Assembly: GCA_020137815.1 (NCBI GenBank)
Contig: CM035360.1
Span: forward strand, 2,198,077-2,262,076
Direction: 5' to 3'
DNA: 64,000 bases
Source of the DNA: Hormiphora californensis
Taxonomy: Eukaryota; Ctenophora; Tentaculata; Cydippida; Pleurobrachiidae
Shown here piece by piece: positions 1-24,483 of the stretch. Each line of letters opens with the position of its first letter. The stretch's first letter is position 1. The position numbers were made by a program, and so were the translations under genes. The notes below the pieces were generated by a model, which was not told where the DNA came from, searched no databases, and was given only the letters and a program-made list of their open reading frames with translations.

Positions 1-101
1 TCGTGCTGAAACGAGAGAACGAGAGATAATATTAATCCTGTTATATTAATCATGTGACATGTAACATACCATTAAATTTTAATTAATTAATTAATTTAAA
101 A

Positions 102-10714
<10,613 letters not shown>

Positions 10715-10729
10715 CTGCAAAAAATGGAA

Positions 10730-13215
10730 GAATACAAATACAAATACAAATACAAATACAATTAACGTTTATATTCCGCTTTGGGGCTAAATAAATGCTA
10801 ACACTAATCAGCTGATCGGAACAGCGTCCTCCCAGTATTAACTAGCCTTCTAAAACGGCACCTATAGGATTTAAGATCCTTAGAAGTCTAATAAGTAACG
10901 TCGATAGTCGATATTAAATAATGATATGAAAATAAATATGTATTAATAAATTATAGAAAAATTTTAAATAAATTATAGAAAAGTATTAACTAGCCTTCTA
11001 AAACGGCACCTGTAGGATTTAAGATCCTTGAAAGTCTAATAAGTAACGTCGATAGTCGATATTAAATAATGATATGAAATTAAATATGTATTTATAAATT
11101 ATAGAAAAGTAATTCTACTTGTAATATAATCAATTGATAATTAATTACTTGATTAACTGATAAGAATTAATAAATAAAAACTGTGGCATTAGTTAAGTTA
11201 ATAAGAAGTAAGAATACTATTGATTAAGTTAGAAAAGTATTAATCAAGTTAATACGGAGTAGGAATATGTACTATAACGATATAAATAAGATATATATAT
11301 ATATATAAGTTGATAAGTTAATGTCTAAGTAGATGTAATAATAGAATAATAGCTAAGTATATATAGTAACTAATGACTTGAAAAATGACTAAACAAATAA
11401 CCTCCGAAAGGTATAATATAGCTAAGTAAGAATAAGTTGATAATAAGTTGATACATATCAGAATATAATTAAAAATTAAAAATGGAGAAGACCATTAAAG
11501 GTCAGTCAGGTAAGCTAATTACAGGATTAAACTAAGTTAATTAAACTAAAATGTGCCAAGTGCAAAGGTAGGCTAACGTAGAAACGAGAAACCTAAAGAC
11601 TAGCCCATACCAAAGATGACTAACACTCAAAACACACTATCCACACTCAACTGAACACATTCTCTGATCTCCACACTCAATTGAACAAAAGAGAGTTTAT
11701 AAACGTTTCCCCACCCTGGCACATCCGGGATCGTCGCCCTGGCTCCTCAGGGGGCTCACTCACTCAAAAATCCTAGAACTCTACTCTGGCCAGGGACATC
11801 AGCAACTCATAAAAACACACAAAACTCGATAGACATACTCTTGGCATATAAATAGACCCCTACTCAGCTCAGATGTAGGAGGAAAGGACTTCATATGATT
11901 AGTAATTATCATAGGATAGGAGTGTAGCACTGATAGGAATGTAGTTCAGATAGGAATGTTGACCAATTAGGAATCATCGTTGCCTCCGGATAGCAGCAGT
12001 TACGCTGCTCGAAACTTCAGACTCCCAGCCCTTACAGAGACCCAACACTTCGACCAAACACCTCGCAGAGTCCAGAAACACAAAAAATAACCGCCAGCAA
12101 AAGGAGCCCACACCGAAACCTTCCAGAGGCCTCTAATACTTCGACTTCAAAACACTACAAAGCATAACAACTTCAACTCCATGTACCACCACTTAGCTCC
12201 ACAACTGCTTCCAAACAAAGCTCCAAACCCTCACCGCTCAAACTACAAACTTATATACATTTTGGGTAAATGGTCCAAGCCCCTTTCGTTGCGGATTGCA
12301 CCCATGAGGTAACATACAAATTTTTGCTTCCTTTTTCGTGTAAAAGGCTCGTGCAAAAGGCTCAGGCCTCAGATTCCAGGGAAAGATTTGAAAGTCGAAA
12401 CAAAAAAAACAAGAGACAACAAACAAAAAGTCAAAACAAAAAGATAAAACTAAAAAGTTGGCACACGCGCTCCAGCTCATGCAGCGCATGTATTTGCGCC
12501 GCGCGAGAGGATAATATTTTCAGCACAACCAAAATAAAAAAGTACAAACAAAATTTAAAAATCAACGAACCAAAAAATTTGAGAATTGAGATGTCCCTCG
12601 TCCATCTATAATGACAATTCAGATTTTTTTCATCACTAGAACTCATGCACACTGCACAGGATCTACTCAAGTCTTACAAATTCAATGAATATCCTCGGAA
12701 ATTTTCAGGAAGCGCACAGCCGACTGCCGCCCGACAGCGTGACCCGATTTGACCAATCACTGCATCCACAGTTCATATGAGTATGATACACATGTACTGT
12801 GCACACTGCGCTGTGATTGGTCAAAACTCGCCATGCATCTGTATGGCGGCGCCATATCCCATTTGTTTGGAAAAACCGAATTGGCTTAACTGGCGTAAAA
12901 GCTGTGTAATTTGTAAACACTGAACTGTTTTTAGGGATCCCTATAACTACATTCTGAAATAAGGGAAACCATTCTCCCCATTCTTGCACCCCTCACCCCA
13001 TTTTTTAACTGCTAAAATTAAGTACCGCTTTGGTGACGCCATCACCTTACGCAATCACCTTACAACTCAGCCCGCTACGCGGGCTTCGTTTTCGTGCGCT
13101 ACACGCGTGAGTTGTAAGGGTGACTGCGTCACCAAAGCACCGCTTTGATGCTGTGAACTCGTTCCAGTATTATATTTTGACCCTCATTTATAATATATTT
13201 TAGCATACCAATAGA
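10730..13215. other. AT-rich intergenic region between two divergent genes
   Basis: Contains an (aaatac)n run near 10735-10762, a ~90 bp segment duplicated at about 10843 and 10987 ('actagccttctaaaacggca'), (ta)n near 11291, and a GC-richer block at 11640-12230 of unknown nature. No exon is convincing. It must hold the 5' end of the ARM/coiled-coil gene and the ULK4 promoter, but no TATA box stands out. Confidence 0.5.
13028..13137. repeat. Short inverted-repeat element just upstream of ULK4
   Basis: Ends read GCTTTGGTGACGC and GCGTCACCAAAGC in inverted orientation, with a further internal hairpin (gcccgctacgcgggc). It lies 79 bp before the ULK4 start codon. Similar 'ggtgac.tcgt.aacca' hairpins are seen near 17742, 22250 and 23205, so this is a dispersed family. 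Confidence 0.6.
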
Positions 13216-15667
13216 ATGAACGATTACATACTGTACAATGAACTCGGCAGAGGATCTCATACTACTATTTATAAAGGCCGGAAAAAGGGTCAAATCGACT
13301 TTGTCGCAATCTGCAGTTACGAAAAAGAGTTTCAAAATTATGTCCAGAACAAGGTTTGTCTCAAAATTTTCCCTTGTTCGACCCTGTATCACCAATAAAG
13401 TGTTCTCGCAGTGTTTTTACACCTGTGTTTTTACACACAAACACACAGAATATGATTGACAAGGTACCACACAACACAAAGTTTGTCATTTTACACTCAC
13501 TCTCCCTCTTTCTCTCACTAATTATCCCCTTATCACGTTTTGTAAATAAGGGTTAGAACATAACAACCAAAAGTAACACCCATGGGATATCATCGATTAT
13601 GCTCTTCTTTCAGGTTGCTATACTCTCCCAAGCACGACACCCGAACATTGTTCAATTCTACGAGTGGTACGAGACATGTGAGTAGACTAATCTCATCCGA
13701 ATTGATATTCTTAGTTCCCTAGAATTCACAGTTTGACTCCTCCCCCATTTTCAGCATCCCACTTTTGGGTGATTGAGGAGTTGTGCAATGGGTGCAGTCT
13801 GGCAATGGTAATGGGTCAGGATGTTCCCGTGCCAGAACCGGTGGTGCGGGATGCAGCCCTCCAACTAACCCAGGCCCTCCATCACATCCATTCAACAGGA
13901 ATTGTTGTGAGGAATCTTCACCCACAAAAGGTTTAAATTGCTTTTCAGTACGATTTGCACGTACAAAACTATAGCAATAGTTTTAGTGATCTATTATTTT
14001 AATGATCTATTACACAGGTGTTTGTGAATGCTAAAGGTCATCTAAAGCTCGGTGGTTTCCTAATGGGCTGTGACCTATCCAGACCCGCGGAGGAAAGTGT
14101 CACACCCGCCCTCTCGCCCCTCTACTGCTCACCGGAAGCACTCCAACAAAATACTTGGAGTTACGCCAGCGATCTGTGGTCACTGGGAGCCATTCTCTTC
14201 CACATGTACGCGGGACGGGAACCCTTTCCCGGGACGACACTGGAGGAGATAACTGCGGGAATGGCTGTTGAGCGGGAACGAAGGGAGGGCGGTGGGAACT
14301 TGATTCCAATTGTTAATGGTGCAGAAGAAAAAGACATGCAACGCCTTACTATTCCAGGTACTACACATCGAAATTCACTATCAAAATATTTGCTAGAAAT
14401 TTTTACCCAGATCCCCGATTTTACTTTTCGAATTCTACACGTGAACAAGAGGTGATTATATTCCCACCCCTCTCTCTCAGCATGTGGAGTGGATGGTACC
14501 CCCCTTTCGGAGGAACTCCACCACCTCCTCTCTGGACTGCTCCACCCTGACCCCGAGAAGAGGTTGTCTTGGCGGGAACTGGAGTCTCATCCTTATTTCA
14601 CCACCAGGAACGATCTTGTCCATGCATCCTTCTTCAGTCAGGATAATAGTAGCAGCTCCAAGGCAGTGAGAGAGAGTTTCATAAAGGATGAAGGTGAGAT
14701 AGGTAGTTGAGCGACCCGTAAAAACTCAAGAGTTTTGGGACCTTCAAATAAAATTCAAGACATTTCAGGAGGTTGATAAGATTGAATTTAAGTTCTAAAA
14801 AATAAAATAGGAGGTTAAATAATAGCAGGTTAAATCACATCATCTCTCCCAGTTTCGGCTCTCTCTGATTCACTGAACCGGACTGTTACCCTTGATAAGG
14901 GGACTGCAGCTGTTCAGGATGAAAAAGAAGAGGAAGAAGAGGAGGACGAGTTGACCGAACATATGACAGAGTCGATGATCCAAATGCCCGAAATTTCCAT
15001 ACCTGAACCTAAACCTGAACCACCCGTGAGTTGATGAGATTTATAGTTTATACTAATATCATAGTTTGTCGAACAACTTTTCATACTACATACTATTTTA
15101 CTTTGTTGCGTTGATAACATTCTTTAGCTGTACCACTAACCACTAATTCTCCACTAATTCTCCCCTAATTCTCCCCTAATTCTCCCCTAATTCTCCCCTA
15201 ATTCTCCCATCAGAAGACGTCGTCCAGTAGGAAGGTCACTCCAACAGCGTCCTCTACCCCTCTACCAACCCTGGAAGTGGGACTGACCCTGGAAGCACTG
15301 CTCCAAGAGTACCAGGCCACAATCATACCTCAACCCATTGTTGGTAGGTGCCACACCCAACCCTTTTTGTAGGTTATTGAGATTAATTTAACTAATTTAG
15401 GTATTAATCCACTCTCGTTATTAGGTAACCCAAAGGTATTCAAAGAGCCGATAACTATGCGGTGTGATATGCGTGTATTACCATGGCAACCCCTTCCTGC
15501 TGCTACACTACAGGACTGCGAGAGCCCCGAGGTGTCCCATCATCTCGTTGAAATAGCTGACTTTCTTTGTAAGTCACGGGGCCTAAAAACAAGCTTACTT
15601 TATTTCTCAGATTTCTCTATCTCTCTCTCTCTAATATCTCTCTCTCTCTATCTCTCCCCCTCTCTTT

Positions 15668-15710
<43 letters not shown>

Positions 15711-18700
15711 TATTAATTATCTTACAGATGCTAGGAGGCCGGGAAGTAAGTGGTGTTACAAAAAAAGATGATTTCTTTTTGTCTGCGAAAACAGCATTTG
15801 TGTTTAGAATCAACTGTAGAAAGCTGACTTTTGTTTTATGGAAACAAGCCGCTTCTGTATTATATATTCAATATTTACGTTTTCCTGTCCAAAAAATTAA
15901 AAAATTAAAAATATGTACAACCAATGTAAGATACATCCCTCTTTTTCAGCTAAAAAGACGTCAGGTACTAAGGAGATGGCGAGCTGTATCGGCTATCTTT
16001 ATAACCTGTCCCAATATGAGAACTGTGTCTATCTGACAGTGAATTCTGAACTCCTTATCACCCTCTCATATCTCGTCAAATCGACCACTGAAGACGTGTA
16101 AGTTTTAAAACTCCATGTTCATATTAATATTTCCACAAGGAGCATTATACCTAGTGAAAATGAATTTCTGTTAGTTTCCAGTTTCCACCATACGATAGTA
16201 TTCTAGGTAGTTTCTTGTCATACTCGGAGAGGGCACTCAGCACTGCTGCACTGGGTTGTCTTTTGTACCGTGTGGGGCAATCAAAACGCTCCCCCAAGTC
16301 TACCATAGTTCCAGATATCGTGGAGTTCACAGCCCCCAATATATCAAATATTTTACAGTCAGATAAAGATAGTGCAGCTGATTGGGGCTCTGGTACAGAA
16401 CAGTACAGTTATTGAGCCTGAAACTCGTCTAGGTATGTTTTATTTCGTGATTTATAATTTGTAAGTACACACTTCATAATAATTTAAACGCTTTAATTTA
16501 ATTTAACTAAATTTTATAAATAAAATTACAATCTCCTATCTCTACAGGTGAGTGTGTGTCTGTGTTGACTGATGTTCTCAGGGACAGCTCCAGATCCATC
16601 CTTCTTCGCCAGTTCACCCTTGCAACCCTGGGGGAACTCATGTTCTACATCGCGAGTCAGGTATTTTAATTAATTAATTAGTTAATTAATTAGTTCTATT
16701 TTTTCCCGAACATGACCGTGCTATACCATTTGTGACTTGTCACTTGCCTTGCTCGGCACTCTTTTCAAAAAACAATTTGTGGCCCTAACTTATCATAGCC
16801 CAGAGATCACAAAATGCCGCTAAACAATAAAATTTCAGGAAGAATCTGATGGTATAAATCCATCCTGGTCAATTCCATCCAGCACCTTTGTCTGCATCAC
16901 CCGGTGCCTCAGGGAGGGGGAGGAAATAGCAACTCAGTTGTGCGCTGCTAAAATAATTGAAAACGTGTGTGCAGTTCAGAGCCAACATATCAACTCCTTT
17001 ACTCAAGGTAATTTAAATGTTTGTTTTTGGTGAAATAAAATGCAGTTTGAAGTTCTTTTTCTACCCTATTTTGAGGTCCCACTGAGGTTTCTAATTTCAG
17101 ATCACATTGCATTATCTCTTTGGAAGCTCCAAATGAAGCAGTCTCCTACTGACAGTGCTCACGTTTCATTTGTTAGAGCACTGGGTATCATGACCCTTAA
17201 TGAGCCGCTCCTCTTTGCCCACATTGTCACCAAGATAGGGCTGGTCAATGTCCTGGAGAATCTTAACAAGTCTCAACCATTTCTACAGGTATATCAGCTA
17301 CATATCAGAGTTTGTAAATTAGTTAATCAATCAATTGGTTGTTTAATCCCCAAATCTGCGTTAATTAAATTCAGCTGATAGATGTTGATGTATTTTTATT
17401 AGTAGCTGTAGAATGTTGGAATACAATTTCTAATCCCCAATCCTCAGAAAGAAATCCTGTCCTTCTTCATCTATGGGTTGAAAGGCACAAAACCCAATGC
17501 GACCTGTAAACGAGTCATGTCTGAGAAGACACTACTGACTCGGCTGATATCTCTCCTTGGTGGAACACACTCAATGACAAAGTGAGTGATCTGAGAGGGA
17601 GGGGGATCCCCAAAACATATGATATGTGTCATGGGGTACAAAATATGTTGAGTATCATCATGAATTAACCATTCCAACCTTAGTAATTCGTTGGTAATGA
17701 AATTCCCCCTCTGCGCTAACTCACTCATATGCAATAATAGGGGTGACTTCGTAACCAAAGTAATTCGTTCGTAACAAAGTTACCGCCTCCTTGCCAACAT
17801 GATATTAATATTGTGTAACCTAACTCTTACCCTAGTAATGTAGTGATGTCTAGTTGCACTAACCAATACCCATCATCTCTCAGGTCCCTAGCTGCACTAT
17901 TGTTGACGATGCTGGTAACGACTACTGATGGACTTACTAATGCTTGCGAACAAAAGTATGTCTGATAACAACTTATCCCTTGTATTGTTCATACTATAGC
18001 ACAACTTATCCCCTCCCTCATGAGCTGTAGTGCAGTGTACTGTCTCTTACCCCGCACATCCCTCAGTAACTAAGCTTCAGTTGGAGGATTAGGAGAACCA
18101 TTGTTTGAGAAATTATTATCCTTGCTTTACAATTATTGATGTCCTCTCTATTAGGTTGGTGCAGTGTTTGGATAAGGAACTAAAGAGAACTGCAGATGGG
18201 TTCAGTGCAAGATGTCTCGGGTTCCTGTCATCTAAACTCCTCTCTTTTATACCCTCTATCCTAGGTACGTAAAATTATCATTTTAGTTGAATACCATTTT
18301 CAAGTATATGATATCATTCGAATAAAATTATGTTGAAAATTATAATGTTCCGGTGGAACAGTTCTGCTATGAAACTACTGCTGATTAAATCCTCAATCCT
18401 CTGTACTGCTGCTTCAGATCTTGTTGAATCCAGTCTACGGAAGGTTGAGGGCCGAAGGAACCCGAACAGCGCTCAGATGAAGGAGCTGGGTACCACCCTT
18501 CCTTCCCTCCCCACCCTTCTTCATCTCCTCACCTCCCGGTCCCTGGGCCCCCATGCTCTCGCTGCTACAAACATGGAACAGCTGTGCGATCTTATCAAAA
18601 TGGTACATGGTACATGGTATAACAGGGTACAGGGTACATGGTACAGGGTACATGGGTTGTTTCAAAATGGTACACCATTTCAGAAGGAACACGTCTAGGA

Positions 18701-21700
18701 ACCGGCGATTCTTCTCCATCTCGATCTTTAGTTATTACCTAAAGATCGAGATCGAGATCGAGAAGAATCGCCGGTTTCTAAACACGTCACACATTGATGA
18801 GTACCGGTAGGCATCAATGTGTGTTCCTTCTGAATCACTGGAAATAATCGTGATCATCCCAGATATTATCTAGAAATCACTCTAATTATCTGGGATCTAC
18901 TTCCAAACTCAATGTACTTTAATATTGTGTACACGTGGTAGGGGCTTCTTTGCTCAACAATTAATGATCCACTCCACAAACTGATAACTTGTTATGTTCT
19001 AACCCTCTCTTACACGAGCTGATAACTAACAGTGATCCTTCCTCCTAGGTGCCTACTATTCAAACAGGGGAGACGGGTGTGGGTGTCCACTGCGAGGATA
19101 CTATTGCAACCTTCCTATCTCTAGCAGAGCTGTGTCTTCCAGTTCATTGTCCCGTGGAATGGGCCATTCCCGCCGTGGGTGCCTTATGCAAAACACAGGT
19201 ATGTTAACATTTACTACAACTGTTTACTGTGAACATGGGACTTGTCACCCAAAATATGTAATACCCCCCCCCTGCCCCTAGTGCCTCCTTACTACACACC
19301 TCACATCCCACTAGGGGGAGTATAAAGGTGTGGGTGCCCAGCTCTGTATTCGTGTAACTGATCGTGCAGTTGTTACTCTGGAGGGGGATGTGCTGGCTCA
19401 ACTGTATAATTCACATATCCTGCCAACCATACAGGTATTACATCAATTAGTTGACCAATTAGTTGTCTAATTAGTTGTCTAATTAGTTGATCAATTAGTT
19501 GTCTAATTAGTTGATAAATTAGGGGGGGGGGTTCAACCCTAAAAATTTCCATTGATACCCACTTTTTTGGCAAATGGAAATTTTATTTTGGAAATTTTTA
19601 GAAATTTTTAGAAATTTTTAGAAATTTTTGGAAATTTTTGGAAATTTTTAGAATTTTTTGGAAATTTTTAGAAATTTTTAGAAATTTTTAGAAATTTATG
19701 GACAATGGAAATTTTTGGAAGTTTTTAGTAAATGGAAATTTTTAGAAATTTTTAGAAGTTTTTAGAAATTTTTAGAAATTTTTAGAAGTTTTTAGAAACT
19801 TTTAGAAGTTTATATAAGTTCGTCGGTAACCCAATTCCAAGGTAATGACAGGTAATCTATGCATGTTTTCGACAGTAAGTTAGTACTTATTCTCGCTATA
19901 TCCCTTATCGAGTTTAAAAAAGAGTTTAAGTTTCTATATACCCTGTTAACTTAAATAATGCGCCAGTGGCGAGAAGTCCCACTAGCGCGCTCTCGATAAC
20001 CAGCCAGTCCAGCGGCAGATTATTTCCCACTGGCAGGTTATTTATTTTTAACTCCTACGTAACATTCAAAGTGTGTGTAAATGATCAGTTCTTACTAAAA
20101 TACAGAGGGAAAACTATGTGCAACACTTACACACTACATTGGAGAGAAAGAAAGGACACATTCCGTCAATTACTCTCTCTTTATCTCCCCTTTTGTCTCA
20201 CTATCTCTTTCTCTGTGTTATTTGTGACATGCCCCTTATCAGGCTATTTCTTTCACTCTCTTTCCTTAGCAACTGCTTAGTAACTGTTACCAAACAGTGT
20301 ACACTCAATGTGACGTGTTTTTAACTATTTCTCAGTTCTCTTTGTGTGTTTTGATTCGTGTTCTCTCTCTTGTTGGTGTGTAATACTTGAAATAAACAAC
20401 TAAAGCAGGGTATATAACCCATAAACTCTGACCACTGGCACGTTATAGGTTTAAACCCCTCCGCCTCTCCCTCGGCTCCGCCTCGGGATCGTCGTCGTGA
20501 TTTAAACCAGTTTATCCGCCAGCGGCGGATAAACTCCAGCTAACTTCTCCCAGCGGCGCGCTGGGAGAAAGTTAGCTGAAATAACACGCCAGTGGCCAGA
20601 GTTTATGCCTCATATATTGTATGCTAAGAAACCTGATCTACTACGGTATTAAGCATTAGTCATGGTAAAAGGACCCGTCCGAAGGAATATTTAAAAGTAA
20701 GTTACCAAATAGCACCTTATATAAGTACATAAGGTATCTTGTGCTATTTGGTAACTTACTTTTAAATCAGTTTTCGAGACGTCCGCGTCCTTAGTTGTCC
20801 AATGAAGCTATGATTTCTGAAGAAATTGTACGGATTGCCCAAAAATATATGATATCGATGTCTTATCTATCATTCAATAACTTATTGATGCTCAGTTGTC
20901 ACAAGAGGTAAGGAAAAGGAACCAGTTCTTCGACAACTGTGTTTATATATTTTCAAGTTTTTGTTAATTTTTCTTTTCTTGGTCAATGGAAATTTTTGGA
21001 AATTTTTAGAAATTTTTAGAAATTTTTGGAAATTAATGGAAATTTTTGGAAATTTTTGGAAATTAAATTTTTGGAAATTTTTAGTACTAAAAACTTCTAA
21101 AAATTTCTAAAAACTTCTAAAAATTTCTAAAAATTTCTAAAAATTTCCATCGATACCCGGATTTTGGCAAATAGAAATGGAAATTTTTAGGTTGAACCCC
21201 CCCCCCAAATTAGTTGTCTACTTAGTTAATTAATGAGTACATGATATTCTTCCTTGGTTCAGAGTCTACACAAAACAATAACTCATATATTGAAGCCAAA
21301 TAACTAATTACATACCTCTTTATTTTAGGGTCTACTCTTGGAGAATTCACCACTTCCAACACTAGCCCTGAAGATCGTTCTCCCTGTTGCCAGAATTTGT
21401 CCTCAGGTTGGTCTATTCTCACTTCCATCGTCTAATTTACTTGATGGTTGTCGTCCTTTGTCTTCCTCTGACATCTCACATCCTTTGTCTTTTAACTTTT
21501 ATTTTTTTCTCTCATCATATTTGTCGTGTCATTATCTGCCCTGACCTCCGTCCACCATAATCTACTCCATTTAAACCTAAATATACAACATGACGTATTC
21601 CTATATTTTGCAGATTTCTCTCGAAGATAATGGTGTAATTACAGCTCTGGTTGAACTGCTGAGAGACAGTGAGGGGTCCCTTCTTCACCTTGTCATAGAG

Positions 21701-24175
21701 ACCCTCTCTCTCGCCATGATCTCTCCCTCCGCCGACTTCCCTTGGCTTTATACACTAGGTAACATATACGCTACATAATACCTTTATACTGCAGTGGGAC
21801 ACCCTGTAGTATAGAGACAAAGTCAAGCTACTATCTGATATACAGCCGCACCCCGATTTACTGGGATGTTCGGGAAAGCAGTTCTATTTATTAGTACAAA
21901 AGCTGGAAGTTCAAATCACAATCCTCCCCCAGCGGTCCACGAGTTGTTATGTCTGGCCATCCTAAAACTCGGAGTGAGTATCGATGTACCTGAGAGGGCC
22001 GTTATTGCAGCAGTATCATGCCTTGCTGCACTACTAAACTATGTGAAAGGAGTCGTCAAGAAAGCGTTACAGGTAATTTAGTTGATACCACCAGGGTGGG
22101 GGTTTTCGGAGTAGCAATTACCAACATAACTTCTCATTTAAATCCCTAACTAAGTTCTCTAGCAATCTAACTATTTAGGTTCCCTTCACTTCCCTAATTG
22201 GTGATTAAATCCCCTAATTTATGTTTAGCTGTGCGGCTGTTAGTGCAGTAGGGGTGACTGCGTCACCAACTTCCCTAACTAAGGTGTCTCCCCTAGTCCT
22301 CCAACAAATCAAGCGGTGAGGAAGTGCTCAGATCTTCACGATGTGTCGTCAATACCTGTGGAGTGTTACTGGTGTGGTACGGTGTTGCTCCTGACACTGC
22401 ACCTGCCACCCTGCTACAAATTGTACAGTTATATGGAGGGGAATATAAGGACTTTCTCACACCTTACAACGTGGTACAGTATAGAGTGGGGTGGACCACT
22501 ATTATAACGTATAAACTTGGACATATTTTGCGGGAGCCGGGGTGTCCCACTATTTTAACTTGACAAAGACAGTGGTAAAATATAATAAGGGTGGTTTGAA
22601 AAACATAATAACCACTGGTTATTATGTTTTTGTAACCCATTTATCCACCCCAGGATATTATTACAACTGCCCTGCTAGATGGAAATGATGACATGAGAAA
22701 AACAACATTGAAAATTCTAAAAAGAGTGGTAAATTATACGAATTTTACTGTAATCATAGTGGTGTCTTTTTGTGTCCAGATCCTGAAGAATTCGACACCA
22801 TTAATTTCGTTGTCTGATGTTTACTGTTTATCAGGAACCGACCGAAACAAGTAAACAACCAATCAGAACTCGTTATTTAGGTTACGTGACTGGTTATCAG
22901 CCAATCAGGGACCAGTATTTCCTGATTCGGTCGGTTCCTGCTGTTTATCCCTGATCCCATGTTTTCTGATTTAGTTGAGTACCGGTCCGGAGATATTGAC
23001 CCTAATGCAAAGTCCAACACGAGACCAACTCTCTTCCTCCCTTCAGCAAGTCAAGCACTCCTCCCCCATGTAAGTTTTTACTTGTTTAACCCTCTCTCTC
23101 TCCGCGGGTTTGAGCAAAACAAGGTTTTACCCAGTTGCACAGAGATGGGTTTGGTAATGAAATTACCCCTCTGTTATTATTGCTCATGTAAGCAATAAAA
23201 GGGGTGACTTCGTAACCAAGAGATGGATGGAGTTGCGATGTGGGTCATGGGTGTCTGGTTGATTTTATAATCCGCCGGTTGAACTAAACAAGGTTGAACA
23301 AGGGAGCACGGAGACAGTTCAAATAATTTACTTTGACGGCCGAAAACGATTGACAGTCTACACTGTCTCTAGGACTGTCCCTAGGACAATTAAATGATAA
23401 GGGACGTTCTACATCGGTTGCTCTTCACCCGTTGGTTCTGGAACACGCGCGCTGTTTTCAATATTTAAAGCAAACTTTTCAGCAGTTAGTTTCAGCGCGG
23501 CGTGGGAAAATATTCGTTTTCGCGCACCGTTTTGTGTCTATTCAATGTTCCAACAAATTGAAACAATGTTCTTCTGTTTTCTAAACTAAACACGTTACTT
23601 CTATTTCTAAACTAAACACGTTACTTCTATTTTCTAAACTAAACACGTTACTTTCTCAGATTGGTAACATTGGCGGATGAAGTCTCAAAGATGCTTGTAA
23701 AGAAAAACTGATGGAATAAATAATTGAAACTGCGTGGTGAAGCATTTAGTTCATTATTTGAAAGGACTCACCAAGCTATTATAAGAATTGCACACTTTTT
23801 CCTATTTCCATCGGACAAAACATATTAGAATTATTATTTTGTTTGTATTTTGAAAAGTATGAACACTTTTTTTCAGTTCCATTATTCGTAAAAACATTAC
23901 ATTTGTTTAAATGTGCTTCGAGTTCAATACCCCCCCCCCCATTCCCTTAACAAAATGAGTCCCAAATTTACTAAACAGTATTCAAATATGCAATGTAATA
24001 GCAACGTCAAGTCTAACATAGTATCCTCGCTAGGGTTTATGTCGGATAATCGGTGTTCCATCAGATCCAGAATGTGTGCATGGCAAGCAGACTCCTCTCC
24101 AACTCCAAGAACAGCAGTGTGGAACTGGAGTTATGGATCGTGAACCACATCTTATACATAATCTCTCATGCAAGG
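13216..24175 (+). CDS. ULK4: ULK4-like serine/threonine pseudokinase, multi-exon gene
   Basis: First exon 13216-13353 gives MNDYILYNELGRGSHTTIYK, matching the ULK4 N-terminus. Further exons: 13614-13677, 13755-13930, 14018-14357, 14481-14693, 14853-15025, 15214-15343, 15425-15568, a microexon 15728-15745, 15950-16097, about 16214-16435 (internal splicing unclear), 16548-16660, 16839-17007, 17101-17288, 17448-17581, about 17884-17957, 18155-18264, 18416-18602, 19049-19198, 19314-19434, 21330-21410, about 21615-21760, 21890-22075, 22297-22440, 22655-22729, 22787-22815, 22970-23070 and 24064-24175. The kinase-like domain spans exons 1-5, followed by an acidic linker and a long HEAT/ARM-like tail (e.g. 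LATLGELMFYIASQ). Key kinase residues are altered: VAIC for the VAIK lysine, VRNLHPQK for HRDxxxxN, GGFLMG for DFG, while SPEAL (APE-like) remains. ULK4 is a known pseudokinase linked to cilia. A last short exon near 25187 (ending in TAA) is possible but not certain. Confidence 0.85.
19523..21206. mobile_element. Foldback element, 1.7 kb, in a ULK4 intron
   Basis: Ends are inverted copies: a G-run then GTTCAACCCTAAAAATTTCC on the left, and GGAAATTTTTAGGTTGAACC then a C-run on the right. Inside each end is a ~10 bp GAAATTTTTA subrepeat array (19560-19810; 20985-21150, inverted). The flanks share AAATTAG (19516-19522 and 21207-21213), a possible 7 bp target duplication, though the neighbouring TTAGTTG satellite weakens this. 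The middle (about 19830-20960) has a ~70 bp hairpin at 20695-20768 and no transposase ORF. Confidence 0.7.
22832..22940. mobile_element. 109 bp MITE with 8 bp target duplication (hAT-like)
   Basis: Terminal inverted repeats begin CAGGAACCGACCGAA. The 8 bp CTGTTTAT occurs directly on both sides (22824-22831 and 22941-22948). TIR starting CAGG and 8 bp duplication fit hAT-derived MITEs. It is inserted in a ULK4 intron, about 30 bp before the acceptor of the exon starting at 22970. Confidence 0.8.
23080..24060. other. ULK4 intron, no other gene seen
   Basis: Holds a ~75 bp hairpin repeat ('ttggtaatgaaattacccct', about 23150-23220), a threefold 'ctaaactaaacacgttactt' run (23580-23655) and a C-tract near 23930. 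The GC-richer part (23270-23530) has no open frame of note. Confidence 0.55.
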
Positions 24176-24310
24176 TAAGTCCTGTTTCTATAAAACCTCA
24201 AATTTATATCATTGGCGGGGAAGTCCTGACTAGTCAGTAGTCACTGACTAGTAGCCAGGTTTCTCACTTTATGGATTTCTGACTCCTTGGGGTTCAGGTC
24301 TGTAGTAATA

Positions 24311-24481
24311 CAGTCGGACCCCGATTTAGTGGCACCCTCGGGGGAAAAACATCCTGCCACTAAATCGGGGTGCCACTAAATCGGGTTCAAATAATGTTAA
24401 TTTCCTATATCGGGGAAAAAAAATCCTGCCACTAAATCGGGGTGCCACTAAATCGGGGGCCACTAAATCGGGGTCCGAATG
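24311..24481. mobile_element. Small TA-flanked MITE with pogo/Tigger-like ends
   Basis: Starts CAGTCGGACCCCGATTTAGT and ends in its inverted copy (...CCCCGATTTA read on the other strand, with GG-TCCGAATG at the tip), with TA on both sides. The interior is repeats of 'cactaaatcggggtgc'. The tip matches the larger element at 60417-62917. Confidence 0.75.
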
Positions 24482-24483
24482 TA

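Noticed and set aside
12238-12989. Several 80-113 residue ORFs upstream of ULK4
   Set aside because: Overlapping on both strands, low complexity or derived from dispersed repeats; not kept as genes.
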